This document shows positions 11,001 through 18,859 of a stretch of 23,577 nt of DNA, in pieces. Positions within the stretch are counted from its first letter, which is position 1. Every line of letters starts with the position of its first letter. A program made the position numbers and the translations under genes. Source of the DNA: Coptodactyla brooksi. Taxonomy: Eukaryota > Arthropoda > Insecta > Coleoptera > Scarabaeidae. Location: positions 1-23,577 of the forward strand of contig JAWQRM010000373.1 in assembly GCA_033557675.1 (NCBI GenBank), given 5' to 3'. The notes under the pieces are model-generated. The model made no database searches and was not told where the DNA came from. It was given only the letters and a program-made list of their open reading frames with translations.

Positions 11001-14000
11001 GCAGTTTACGATGGGCTGCTCAAATAGTGTAAAGGACAATTTGTTTTTTTTCGTGTAATTTACAAATTTTTAAATTGAATTTTCGTAAGCAACGGTTATT
11101 TTTCGCATTATACTTCAACTATGTATAAACTGTAATAAAAAATTCCGTATATCTGAAAGTAGCTATTTTTACATAATTTTAAATAATGTGTTAACTACGT
11201 TGGGATTGATTTTGTTAAATGACTGGTTACGAATCATGAGAGGCATAAGCAAAGTGTGTTGCAATTTTCTTATATTAGTGAGGGTTTTGTTAAATAATAT
11301 TACTTTGCAAGGTTTATTGTTAAAAATTATTATGTAACTGAAATATCGTTAATTACTATTTCTCCAGTAACTGACCAGCAATAATCGTGTATCGTATTTT
11401 CATCCTAATACCGTAATATTTACTTTTAAATTTTGAAAATTCTTAAGTTAATCACGGGTTGCCACTTCACCAAAACCATAGTTTTTAATTGCTCGACATG
11501 TGTTTCGCTGGCAAAGTCGGTCTCACCGGGGGCTCACAATGATTCACAACTTTGAAAGTTCTTGGTGGAAGTACATAAAATAAGTTTTCAGTAACATGTT
11601 AGCGTCAGTTTTATGATGGTTTTCTGATCAATGAAGCCAAACATTTTTTTATAGTTACCATGTTTCTCACTTTCCAAAACTGAACTAAAAGTATTTTCCA
11701 AATGTTATTGCAGGAACAACACTTTGGAAATATTGTCAAGTTCTACATCTTGCCAATATTGCAGTTGTCGCATTCAGGAGCCAACACATATTGCTTCTTT
11801 CTCTCTTCTTTCTTTGCTCGTCTTCACGTAATTTTACCTTAATTGTAACCCTGCGTACGCAACATGTGGTTGGTTCAGATATGGTAGAATTAATTTGTTG
11901 TAAGATGTAACTGGGTTTGTTGGTATATTCTAATATCAATCACTCAATCATTTATTTTTGAAAATATTTATGCACATCAGAAAATAGTAGGATAACTTTC
12001 TTCTTAACAAAAAATCATCAGTTATAAATAATAACAACTTTGTAGTGTTGAACCTATTAAATATTATGCAGTAAAATTTGGAATAAATAAAAAAATAAAC
12101 TAAATTTAAATTAACATAGATATCTTGAACTGTCTTGAACAGCTAAGCTAATTTAGCTGTTCATGACAGCATGCAGCGGCAGCTGATTTTTGACTAAATG
12201 TTACGAAAATTTAATTTAAAAGTTTGTAAATAACACGAAAGAAAACAAATTCTCCTTTAAACTATTTCAGTGGCCCATCGTGCAACTATCTTGCAGTTTA
12301 CCTGTAGTCCCTTGAGTCATAACAATAGAAAGACATTTTTGGAGCAATAAAACTGATCCTTTAAGCAATAAAACTGAAAACAGGTAGATAGGCCATCCAG
12401 ATAGGTTTAACCCGAAAATTATACTTCTTTCTTTTTTATTTCAAAACGGTTCTTACTTTAAAAATTTGCAAAAGGGGATCGCTTTAAGCTTTAAGATGTA
12501 CTGAATATCTGAATAGGTACTGCAGTGGGAGTTACCGAGAACTCCTAGAAACTAAATCAATATATTGCAAAGAATGCATTGACACATCGAGATTATTTTG
12601 GTTTATCTATTTTTTTCCTATATATCATTTCTGTATAATAAAACAAACCTAGTGTAGAGTGATAAAGAAGAAGAAATTTGTTATTAGAAGTAATTTGTGC
12701 AGACAATTTATGTGTATGTGAAGATATTTTAACATCTTATTTTGGCAGGGAGGATAGCGCTGAGAGTGATGTAATTATGAAAAGAAAACGCCCATGTGTG
12801 ATCATGGACATTCAAAACATCACCTTTTATAGTTTAATTTACATTTACAAAAATTACAATTTTTTGCAGGATTGCCTGGTGTGAAAATCATGATGAAGTC
12901 GTTCCCCAAAAGTATAGAAAAGGTAACCAATTTATTTAATAATTAATTCTTTGTTTCTGGCATTATAATTTTAACTTAAAGGTCAACTTAATATTTTAAA
13001 CACATTATTGTATAAAAAAATCACTCTTCTATCAAATTCAGTGTGGTAGTCAAAGTATTATGGGAAAAAAACTTTTAGTTAATATTGAAGCATAGATTTT
13101 CCTTCAAGATATATTTTGAGTTTCAAAAACCCTATTTGGTAGGTATATGAAGAAAGCAAACAGTTTGTACATATACTGACCTTGTCACCATATTTGGGAA
13201 AATGCCTCGCATCGCAATCTTTGGAATAAAAAGGAACAGATTTCTTCACACCGTTAACTTGGTATGTAATAAGGCCAGATTCGGAGTTGTGCTCGCCGTT
13301 ATTGTACCCGTTCTGGTTCTTGGATGGGCTGCGGCTGGCCCAGCTATTCGGAATATCCTTCGTCACTATTCCTGTCATGTCGGTCTCTGTCGTTGTCTCG
13401 AATTGTACAGTGTTCGGAGGTAGGAGTTTCATCCTGATCGCACTCTGCCTGTTATTCCCAAACGAACTCGTCTGATCGTGAATAACAGTAAACTCGAACT
13501 CGTCGCCGGACTGCACTTCGTGCTCTACATCCAGCAACTCGTTAAAGTGGAAGAATAGCCTCGGTTCCCGTTCAACACATTTCAGGAAACCGAAGCCGTC
13601 TTTTACTGACGCGACCACACCCTGCTCTCGTCTCTCGCCCGACACCTTATACAAAACGTATTAACATATTAAATTACTTCTTCATTCAAATAAAATTAAA
13701 CCAAGGCAGTACCTTGAAACTCTCTTCTAACAGCATGATCTGCGTCGCTCGGTTCAACTGATCCCTCCGGTCAGTCGCTATCTTGAATTGTACCCAATCG
13801 CCATGACGTAACGTAAAATCACCGCGCTGGTCTTTCTCGCCAAACGAAATCTCCACTTCTGAATGGTCCGGCGCCCTGTATCGGATACGGCCGGGTAGAG
13901 CGTCCGTTTGGTGCCTCGCATTTGTACCCCTGTCCAGTGTTTTTAGTACTTGACCCTTTATTATATCGGGGTTTAAGTCCTCAAATATAACTGTACCAGA

Positions 14001-17000
14001 TGGTAGGCGAGTTATGTTGCAGGCCACTTCTTTACCCTGCATTAGATCAGGAATAAATTCATTGCCGTAGAGCTTAAGGAATTTTATAAATAAAAAAAAT
14101 AAAAATCCATGACCACTTACATTTCTGGTTTGTATAATAAATTCAACGTCATCTCCCAAATGTAGTTCTTCTTTTGTCTTGGCTTCGGAGAAATGAAAGA
14201 ATATTTCCTTGACAACGTCGGCTCTCTCAATAAACCCAAAGCTTTCTTTCATGGAACAAACGACCCCTTGATATTTGACTGGGTGAACTGGATTTTCTAA
14301 TCTTACATGGCACGCTCCTAAATTTCCTCTAGAAAATGAATTTAAAAAAAAATTAATATTTGCCATTAAAAATTGTAAAACATAAAAAAAATGGCAACCA
14401 CATAGGCAAAATTGGAATTAAGTGCTAACTAACTCTCAAGCAATAGATTTTACTAGAAGCATCTATAAACATTTCTAGAAATTTGGATAGAGAGTCAGAA
14501 ATGATTAATCAGGAAATATAAAAAATTACCAAAAAGCAATGGTGAGAAATTTGCAAAAATAGAGCAGGGTTTGAACCTGCGACCTCCGGTTTAAGGTAAT
14601 TAATTACTGAAAATTCATATTTGGACGAAATGTCTAGGGATTAACATCAAAATTCACTGAAGCTGGTATTTACATCTGTGATGAGTATAAGTTTATTTTA
14701 GCTCTTATCGAAGTAATCTTGAATGCAGATATTCTGACAGAGTAGCTGACAGGTCTTATGAATTATGCATGAAATGTGTAAGACATAAGGGGAATAGTAC
14801 AGATGGCAGTTTTTACGAACCTTACATGTACCTTACTAGCCACATTAATTCATGTAGCAGAATCTGGAGCATTGTTTTGTTCAAGATTAAATTTAGCTCC
14901 CGAGAAGCAAACGAATATCGCATGTATAATCTCAGGGTCTTCGAAGTGTGAAGTATACGGAATTATCAGATTACCGAATAAGAAAACTGGGTCTACGAGT
15001 TTACCCCAGAAGCAAATAGTCCGTGAAATGGGAACATCCAGCTTCCCCAGTTAAAAAAAAATCCAAAACTCGACCATTTACTACCACTATATAATTTCCT
15101 CTACCCACATGTAAGCATTAACACCAACAGAGATGACAAAACCCTCTAGAAATTCCGCTACTATAAGAAGGAAAAGGACAGGAGGATTATACGAAGGAAT
15201 TAATCTTTTGTACCATAACACAAGACTTAGTCTCTTCAGATTTTCATTTATTCACACCATCGAAGAAATTTTTGATAGGAAATGCTTTGCTGATCAGCAG
15301 AAATTCACAGACGCCGTTGGAACTACTTCAAGCAACTTAACAAGTAGCAGTACTGTGAAGGGTATGTTCAAACTAGTATCACGCTGGGATAAATGCCTGA
15401 ACATTTACAGACATTATGTCAGAGAATAAACAAAAGTATGCAATTTCTGTGGAATATATTCAATATTCTCTTTAAATATAAATGTTCCTATAATTTTGGA
15501 CATACAGTAGAACCTCGATTTTCCGTCCTTCGGTTAACCGTTCGGCCCATTAACCGTCATCATCTATAATTTTTTTCACGATATATTTCACGAAAGTTTG
15601 AACAAAAGAAAAGCAAAGCGAAATTACACCAGGTACCTTGTGCGAGGCTACTTTCCCCGTTAGCTACCCCTTCTTTGCCATACGAGAAAAAAAGTGTAAG
15701 AAACACTTTTGTCGCTACGGTTTGTATAACAAACATAAATAAAAATTAAATGCAGCTAAAGTTCAGAAGAAAATTACACTTCTTTAAAAAGAACAATCAA
15801 TCAATATTTACTGTGCTTACAGATAGACTATGCTCTTTTTCTATAATAGGCTACCTACCTTATTAATTATGTATATAGTACAGGTGTTCAAATAAAATGA
15901 ATAATCATCATGAATAGTCATTTTCGAAGAACCGTCACCCCCTTCCCCTCCATTACAACGGATAATTGAGGTTATACTGCACATATACAAACACACCTAT
16001 GTAGGTGGTTTTGTAATATTTCCATTCTTTATCCTATATTTACCATGTTAGTTTATATATTAACAGAAATTAATATCAAATGTAACATTGAAAATTTAGA
16101 CAACCACATAGTATATTTGTTTATTATATTTGTATATTTATAGTATATTATTAGTGATGTTTCCTTTTCTAGAGTGGATACTTTGAATTCTATCGATAGT
16201 ACAAGTTTCATAAGTCACTGACACAAGTCCTAAAATAACTTTTGATACCTACCTATTATTCGTTGCTATTTGAAAACTGACTTTATCCCCTGATCGTAGA
16301 GTCACATTTCCTTCAACGTCGTCTTTGGTATATGGTAAGAAGAAGCATTCACCGCGGTTTTCATAACTGATCCGTCCTTGTGTGTCACCGCTAGAACCTT
16401 CTCCTCTAAGTTCTGTCGTCACTGTACCAGTCACTCTCTCTTCACTCATTACCTGATATTTCGAGAGATGAAAGAAAACGTCAGATCTAAAAACATTTTA
16501 ATATTTCGATTACTTACAACTTCTGGTGCAATTTTTGTAACAGCGCTGGCAATCGGCTTCCCAGTACGTCTGTCATAAGTCATCTCAAATTCAACAGGAT
16601 CGCCAATTTTTAGGTGCTCAATGTTGCCGCTGAATTGGCTGAAGTGGAAAAATAGCCTTGCTTGTCTTTCGCAGCACTGTATAAAACCATATGAGTGCAA
16701 CAGCTTCTCGATGATTCCAGTTTCGCGGGTTCCAAGATTGGCCGAATTTGAGTCATTGTAGCTGCTGCTGTTGCCATTAGAGAAAACGCTGTTCGTCAGG
16801 GAGTCACCACTGCTGTTGTACACGTTGTTTGAGTCCAGTGAGAACGTGCCGATCGGGAAGCGGCCTGATGCGTTCGTCGCACTCGACGACCCGTATAGGC
16901 CACTGTTGAAGGATGACGATGACTTTTCTTGCAAGGAGGGAAAATCAGATCCGCCGAACCGTGAACTCGAAGTGGAACGATTATTGAAACTAAATGCTTG

Positions 17001-18859
17001 TGATTTTCCTGAAAAATGATTTAGGAGTATCATTAATAGTGATTTGTATCAGTATACAAAACATTTGCGGTGCCCTATGTATATAAATTTGTTAAATAAA
17101 ACTAAGTAAACAACTGTCCCATATCTATACATAGGCGTATGTATATCAAAATTTTCTCTTGTTTTCTTTATATATTATAGAATCTTGTTACATCATAGAA
17201 GCAGGTTATTAAAAAAAAACAAACAAATTATGCATATAAAATCCTAACAATATTTTATTTGAATAAAAACTTAGCTGTAATTAGTGTATTACTAATTATA
17301 AAATAACAAGGATAGCATGCACCAGACATCAATTAACATCTGTTGCACATTCTACTTGCTTACATAACACTTCTAAGGTCAAAAAAAAAACATTATTAGC
17401 GAAGACTGCAAATAAGAAAAGAGCCTTGTAATGTAATAAAATAAACCAATAAAATATTCTATAAATTATAGGAAAATGTAAATGAACTATTGTATTCAAA
17501 TGTAGAATACCGCACGGAAAATTCCATAAAGCAACAAGAAAATATATCATCACTATAAAAAATGCGCTCACCATTTTAGTTCAGAAGATTTTATCAATTT
17601 AATGATCTTAAACTTTAAAAAGCAACAGAATACTCAGAAAAGGATTTGGAAATGGCACGTTAAAAAACAGTTAATTTTTTTTTTATTAAAAAACTTATTT
17701 ACTTTAAATTAATAAAAAGAATAACATATTATCTTTTAGAGTGAAAATATAGAAAACTCCAGAAGGAATAAATGGTCATGGATAAAACATTAAAAAAAAA
17801 ACATTTCCGTTTTAAAGCATAACAATCCCAAACTTTGAACAGATAAGCTCCATCTCTTTCGGTAAAGAAAACTTTTCTTATCTACTTTACCTAGTTTTGG
17901 AAAAGCCAGTTTTAGGTTTAAAGAATCACAAATGGTGCATGTATATTTTCTAGGCAAGCTATGTTTAATATTATGTTTAGTTTTTACTATTAACCAATAA
18001 ATACCATAAGAAATTTATAGACAAATTCTGTACAATTGACGGACAGATAAAATTTGTGGGAGATAACAATTGCAATTCTGCCAAAGTGAATACTGCGACC
18101 TGAAAGTTTTCAACAGAAACAGCACTTGTCACCCAGAAGGTTTGTTTCTAAAGAACATGGTATTCTTAATTATAGTAATTAACCATGATATACCTTATTT
18201 TGGTGTTAGAAATTGTTACGTACTGTTACACATGATAAACAATATACAGCTGCTAAAATTCCAAAAATACATATTTTTTGACAAGTGCTGTTCTTGAAAC
18301 AAAACCTACATAAAGTTAAACTGCCACTATTACACCAATACTGGAATATGCATGCGCAACGTACATTTTACTAACCAAATTAGTATCAGGCGATAAAATT
18401 CTTTCATCACTACTTTCGCATGTCAAATTGTGAAAAACCCAACATTAACACATTTATTTGGCATCCAAATGACTATGGTGTTCCTAACAAGTATGTAAGC
18501 AGCACATGCTACTACTAGCAAGATAATGGATACTTGCAGACACAGGGATAGAAACAAACGAGGGAAATGACGCAGAGCTTATGACAATAATAAAACCTGA
18601 TTTTAGATTAGAGATTCTTCCCCAAACAAATGGTAACTCAATTTCTATTAAACTAAGGAACACAACATATCCACTCTTAAAGTATTTAGTGCTTCTTTAA
18701 TATTATCAGTTAAATGTACAAGTGAAGAAACTAAAGTACAAATAGAAATAATATAAAAATCTTACCGTTGCTGGTCATAGTTTTAAAATCGATGATGGCA
18801 GAGTCTTGATTCATGGTGTCGGGCGGCTGGAAGTTTTTCCACTGAGGATTGGTGGACAT
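4847..18859 (-). CDS. Unr: UNR / CSDE1 multi-cold-shock-domain RNA-binding protein, complete, 9 coding exons
   Basis: Spliced coding region join on the minus strand: 18859-18766, 17008-16518, 16452-16253, 14328-14121, 14036-13713, 13645-13181, 8758-8547, 8471-7890, 5015-4847. This totals 2745 nt, or 914 residues plus TAA. All introns are GT-AG and phases agree at every junction. Canonical cold-shock domains lie at about residues 127-192, 279-345, 444-516, 636-705 and 792-858, each with a GF(I/L)-type RNP1 strand and an FFH(F/I) RNP2 strand. Four non-canonical domains alternate with them (about 199-262, 353-435, 529-612, 715-790). A SUZ-C-like tail spans about 864-899. This is the nine-domain layout known for CSDE1. 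From the family: a cytoplasmic single-stranded RNA-binding regulator of mRNA translation and stability, partner of poly(A)-binding protein, and in Drosophila corepressor of msl-2 with SXL. The length lies between human (798) and Drosophila (about 1040). No frameshift or stop was found. Confidence 0.95.
5288..5846 (-). mobile_element. Tc1-like transposon 3' half, left inverted arm (intron 8 of UNR)
   Basis: It starts after a TA (5286-5287) with CAGCACAGGAG. Two direct repeats of the GGCCAC motif, at about 5295-5313 and 5491-5513, resemble an IR/DR type Tc1 end. Transposase reads on the minus strand from 5846: MMKSTMLPQATAKLAADWIF and HDNDPKHTTKATKAWMKDNG, the usual Tc1 second-aspartate block. 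After one frameshift comes PDLNPVQNFWDHVYRK, where the third catalytic Glu appears as Gln. A deletion joins this to the C-terminal tail. The piece is inactive, and the N-terminal DNA-binding part is absent. Confidence 0.8.
5881..6808 (+). mobile_element. Tc1-like transposon 3' half, right inverted arm (intron 8 of UNR)
   Basis: Second copy of the same element, head-to-head with the left arm. Plus-strand transposase fragments include a damaged region at about 5890-6010, then VKYDEMMKSIMLPQATEKLA and IFIHDNVPKHTTKT. After a break comes SDEWSKIPLDMIMDYVDSMP, then a premature stop and the typical Tc1 tail SKGFPTKY. The 3' flank (6288-6400) is an inverted near-copy of 5490-5610. The homology continues to 6808, interrupted by an insertion at about 6420-6697. 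The outer direct repeat and terminus seen at 5288 are missing here. Confidence 0.8.
6420..6697. mobile_element. pogo-like non-autonomous element nested in the right Tc1 arm
   Basis: After TA (6418-6419) the sequence CACTGCAACCTCGATTATCC matches the terminal repeat type of the MITE at 15505. The far end is poor: only a degenerate inverse, TATCGGCTTGGTTAAAACT, near 6681-6699. Tc1 sequence resumes at about 6698, and about 38 bp of Tc1 target are missing. There is no coding content. Confidence 0.5.
6831..6984. mobile_element. 154-bp foldback element with hammerhead-like core (intron 8 of UNR)
   Basis: The 28-bp ends CTACACCAAAACCGAAAAGT... (6831-6858 and inverse 6957-6984) differ at one base. 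Flanking CAATGCCATCA (6820-6830) and CAACGGCATCA (6985-6995) agree at 9 of 11 bases and look like a target-site duplication. On the minus strand the left arm reads GCTC, CTGATGA, a CTAAC/GTTAG hairpin, then GGAAG. The right arm on the plus strand has GCGAAACATGCG at the equivalent position. A worn relative lies at 18327-18420. Confidence 0.65.
6996..7889. other. remainder of UNR intron 8, no gene seen
   Basis: Intronic AT-rich sequence with no coding signal. A minus-strand AATAAA lies at 7665-7660, about 220 bp past the intron-retention stop of exon 8. Confidence 0.5.
7890..8471 (-). CDS. Unr: UNR coding exon 8 (domains 7 end, 8 and 9)
   Basis: Encodes residues 665-858 and two bases of codon 859. 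The acceptor is TCTTTGCAG|CAACTT and the donor is AAAGTAAA|GTAAGT. It contains the rest of domain 7 (LELGQEVEYNLG), the non-canonical domain 8 with VVRPLRSVNPDQSEYSGLI and FGIMGLINKR, and canonical domain 9 with QFGFLAYEVEEGKKLFFHIS. The end, NQRSGKSSACNVVKV, matches the CSDE1 domain-9 end. If the donor is not used, the frame ends one codon later at a TAA (7888-7886) that overlaps the donor itself. The first in-frame residues NFDGDPTILE lie upstream of any ATG, so ATG-based calling would shorten this exon. Confidence 0.94.
8547..8758 (-). CDS. Unr: UNR coding exon 7 (end of domain 6, start of cold-shock domain 7)
   Basis: Encodes residues 595-664 and two bases of codon 665. It is easy to miss because no long start-to-stop frame marks it. 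The acceptor is TTGGTTTTAG|GTACAA and the donor is CACTTTAG|GTAAGA. The start VQFNINQIKRNKEYIAV closes domain 6. A Pro/Ala/Ser linker (616-634) follows, then GFIAALKDGFGFIETVDHDR and VFFHF, the RNP1 and RNP2 strands of domain 7. Phase 2 at the donor is completed by exon 8 to give FFHFSNFDGDP, matching the CSDE1 pattern. The downstream intron is 75 bp. Confidence 0.92.
8759..9222. other. 5'-distal part of UNR intron 6, nothing firm
   Basis: AT-rich intronic sequence. No coding frame or repeat structure could be supported. Confidence 0.45.
9223..9329. repeat. foldback hairpin in UNR intron 6
   Basis: The left arm GTCGCCACTGGTGCGAACAC (9223-9242), with TTGTTGATGTT after it, pairs with the inverse of AACAAGTGTTCACATCAGTG plus ACGCGGCGAC (9300-9329), apart from small gaps. 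The loop is about 45 bp and contains a third GTCGCC. It is probably a small palindromic MITE; the family is unknown. Confidence 0.55.
9575..9662 (-). repeat. tRNA-derived SINE, copy 3 (intron 6)
   Basis: On the minus strand it has an A-box-like TAGCTTAAAGATAGTA, a segment CATGAAAGCAGA shared with copy 1, and a good B box GGTTCGAATAG. The tail is CTTGTTTCAATAAAA. It has the same orientation as the UNR gene and the two upstream copies. Confidence 0.55.
9663..10001. other. UNR intron 6 segment with purine-rich repeats
   Basis: It holds imperfect GAGAG(C/T)AAGC units at about 9783-9825 (GAGAGCAAGCAAGAGAG and GAGAGTAAGCGAGAGAG). There is no coding signal; the minus-strand open frame here is low complexity. 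Confidence 0.4.
10052..10870 (+). mobile_element. hAT transposon 3' remnant nested in the foldback element
   Basis: It ends at 10870 with the inverse of CAGGGCTGTCCAACTTGGAC, a hAT-type terminus. Before it, plus-strand frames read NPFGVKIEEQEPYVQLELCD (about 10338-10397), LQADPMLPMFGSTY, and, after a frameshift near 10440, SVFSAMNFIKNKNSSSLTDN with LRHLLRLSTIELDVGSLV. This is the C-terminal hAT dimerisation block, with the usual F(S)xMxxIKxxxR(S)xLTDxxLxxLLR pattern. The 5' end of the element was not identified, so it is 5'-truncated. Inactive. Confidence 0.72.
11446..11535 (-). repeat. single arm of the 22.4-kb foldback family, hammerhead-like (intron 6)
   Basis: TTAATCACGGGTTGCCACTT, then CACCAAAACCATAG, ATTGCTCGACATGTGTTTCG and the inverse of GACTTTGCCAGC follow in the same order as the inverse of 22490-22572. 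On the minus strand it reads GCCC, CCGGTGA, a short hairpin, GAAA, CACATGTC and GAGC. These are two transitions away from CTGATGA, with a GUC-type end to stem III. It lies inside the foldback transposon. Confidence 0.55.
12465..13180. other. 3'-side remainder of UNR intron 6 near exon 6
   Basis: Mostly AT-rich. A plus-strand segment at about 12740-12920 has two acceptor-like tracts (GGCAG at 12746, TTTTTTGCAG at 12869) and short frames (EDSAESDVIMKRKRP; CENHDEVVPQKYRKG). It may be a worn transposon gene, but the frames do not join. Confidence 0.35.
13181..13645 (-). CDS. Unr: UNR coding exon 6 (cold-shock domain 5 and most of domain 6)
   Basis: Encodes residues 440-594, 155 whole codons. The acceptor is TTGTATAAG|GTGTCG and the donor is GACAAG|GTCAGT. 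Domain 5 spans about 444-516, with RNP1 GFGFLK (456-461) and RNP2 LFFHFNEL (469-476). Non-canonical domain 6 starts near 529 (MTGIVTK) and carries a variable Asn/Ser-rich loop at 538-562 before GLITYQVNGVKKSVPFYSKD. The GDK at the 3' end is completed by VQFNI in exon 7, 4.4 kb away. Reading past the donor gives unrelated residues. Confidence 0.94.
13713..14036 (-). CDS. Unr: UNR coding exon 5 (end of domain 3 and non-canonical domain 4)
   Basis: Encodes residues 332-439, 108 whole codons. The acceptor is CTAATGCAG|GGTAAAG and the donor is TTCAAG|GTACTG. It begins with GKEVACNITRLP, which closes domain 3, then GTVIFEDLNPD, a conserved linker in this family. A non-canonical domain follows at about 353-435, with DALPGRIRYRAPDHSEV, FGEKDQRGDFTLRHGDWVQF and TDRRDQLNRAT. 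The next intron is 67 bp. Confidence 0.94.
14121..14328 (-). CDS. Unr: UNR coding exon 4 (first part of cold-shock domain 3)
   Basis: Encodes residues 262-331. The acceptor is TTTTCTAG|AGGAAAT, whose first A completes Arg262. The donor is AGAAAT|GTAAGT, phase 0. It holds most of the third canonical-type domain: GVVCSMKESFGFIERADVVK with RNP1 SFGFIE at 291-296, then RNP2 IFFHFSEA at 304-311 and LGDDVEF. The open frame runs on through the 84-bp intron (14037-14120) into exon 5 without a stop, and the intron length is a multiple of three. Retention would insert 28 hydrophobic residues into the domain. The conserved TRN-GKEV joint of CSDE1 argues for splicing. Confidence 0.93.
14556..14612 (-). 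repeat. tRNA-derived SINE fragment (intron 3)
   Basis: The minus strand carries a perfect T-arm, GCAGG TTCAAAC CCTGC (14580-14564), after CCGGAGGTC, so the B box is well kept. The D-arm side (A box) is not recognisable, so this is not an intact tRNA gene. It runs in the same orientation as the other SINE pieces. Confidence 0.5.
14613..15229. other. UNR intron 3 segment, nothing firm
   Basis: Two overlapping plus-strand open frames (14769-15054) have no recognisable family. The stretch is slightly less AT-rich than its surroundings and may belong to the transposon whose coding end lies at 15230-15429. Confidence 0.35.
15230..15429 (+). pseudogene. mariner-type transposase C-terminal remnant (intron 3)
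   Basis: The plus-strand frame ends FKLVSRWDKCLNIYRHYVRE then TAA, close to the usual mariner-like tail (G-x-x-x-L-x-x-R-W-x-K-C-[IL]-x-x-x-G-x-Y-[VF]-E). It is preceded by KCFADQQKFTDAV, the equivalent of the F-x-x-x-x-E-[VL]-x-x-A-V block. The catalytic core is absent upstream. The conserved Gly before Tyr is Arg here. Confidence 0.55.
15505..15979. mobile_element. pogo-like MITE (intron 3)
   Basis: The left end CAGTAGAACCTCGATTTTCC follows TA (15503-15504). The right end is the inverse of CAGTATAACCTCAATTATCC, finishing at 15979. The terminal repeats agree at most of about 22 positions. The TA duplication is intact on the left and reads CA on the right. It is 475 bp long with no transposase frame. 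The same terminal type recurs at 6420. Confidence 0.7.
15980..16252. other. UNR intron 3, segment next to exon 3
   Basis: AT-rich, with no coding or repeat signal that can be supported. Confidence 0.4.
16253..16452 (-). CDS. Unr: UNR coding exon 3 (non-canonical cold-shock domain 2)
   Basis: Encodes residues 196-261 and two bases of codon 262. The acceptor is AAATATCAG|GTAATG and the donor is AATAG|GTAGGT, leaving phase 2. The segment has the features of the second, non-canonical domain of CSDE1: a short RVTGTVTTE strand, a GRISYENRGECFFLPY stretch and a DVEGNVTLRSGDKVSFQI end, without the RNP aromatic set. The upstream intron is only 65 bp (16453-16517). Reading through the donor meets a TAG at once, so retention of intron 3 would truncate the protein. 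Confidence 0.92.
16518..17008 (-). CDS. Unr: UNR coding exon 2 (Ser/Asn-rich segment and cold-shock domain 1)
   Basis: Encodes residues 32-195. The acceptor is TTTTTCAG|GAAAATC and the donor is GAAGTT|GTAAGT (phase 0). Residues 36-122 are low complexity, rich in Ser, Asn and Gly, and probably disordered; this is the part of UNR that varies most between animals. The first canonical cold-shock domain follows at about 127-192, with the RNP1-like strand YGFIQ (138-142) and RNP2-like LFFHFSQF (150-157). The linker-to-domain start RETGIIEKL is close to the vertebrate CSDE1 sequence, which fixes the assignment. The minus-strand open frame continues upstream past the acceptor to 17033, but that part is intronic. 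Confidence 0.93.
17009..18326. other. UNR intron 1, larger part, nothing firm
   Basis: Very AT-rich intronic sequence with poly-A/T runs. Open frames (17329-17574, 18070-18297) are hydrophobic noise without family features. Confidence 0.5.
18327..18420 (-). repeat. worn relative of the 6831 foldback family (intron 1)
   Basis: CTATTACACCAATACTGGAA and TTTTACTAACCAAATTAGTA, then TCAGGCGATAAAAT, follow the order of the left arm of 6831-6984. On the minus strand the core reads CTGATA, CTAA..TTAG hairpin, TAAA, which helps rebuild the family consensus. The second arm is not recognisable. Confidence 0.45.
18421..18765. other. UNR intron 1, segment next to exon 1
   Basis: No coding or repeat signal was recognised. 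It ends at the exon 1 donor (18765-18761). Confidence 0.4.
18766..18859 (-). CDS. Unr: UNR coding exon 1 (start codon, N-terminal leader)
   Basis: Encodes residues 1-31 and the first base of codon 32, starting MSTNPQWKNF. The ATG at 18859-18857 has A at -3. An in-frame TAA lies eight codons upstream (18883-18881), so this is the most upstream ATG open to the frame. A second in-frame ATG at residue 16 could be a weaker alternative. The donor is ACG|GTAAG and leaves phase 1, which exon 2 completes as Gly32. The leader has no recognised domain. I recall similar N-termini in insect UNR proteins. The exon lies 1.76 kb from exon 2. Any non-coding 5' exon upstream was not resolved. Confidence 0.85.

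Larger units (their letters stand above)
10002..12464. mobile_element. long-armed foldback DNA transposon, split by a hAT insertion (intron 6)
   Basis: The inverted arms match at about 10881-11089 versus 12201-12415 (about 210 bp). The outer parts match at 10002-10051 versus 12416-12464 (CTTTAAAAGTAAGAACC type). The outer left arm is cut from its inner part by about 820 bp carrying hAT sequence, absent from the right arm, so that piece inserted later. The interior (11090-12200) has no transposase. Shared landmarks are CAGTTTTATTG(C/G)T and ATTGTTATGACT. Confidence 0.7.

Noticed and set aside
12740..12920. Plus-strand exons of an unknown gene inside UNR intron 6
   Set aside because: Acceptor-like sites are present, but the frames do not join and no family is recognised; most likely worn repeat sequence.
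13202..13475. Overlapping plus-strand open frames
   Set aside because: Antisense shadows of UNR exon 6; no independent coding signs.
14564..14580. Intact tRNA gene
   Set aside because: Only the T-arm and part of an anticodon-like arm are present; there is no D-arm or acceptor pairing, so it was called a SINE fragment.
16771..17019. Plus-strand 82-codon open frame
   Set aside because: Antisense of the Ser/Asn-rich part of UNR exon 2.
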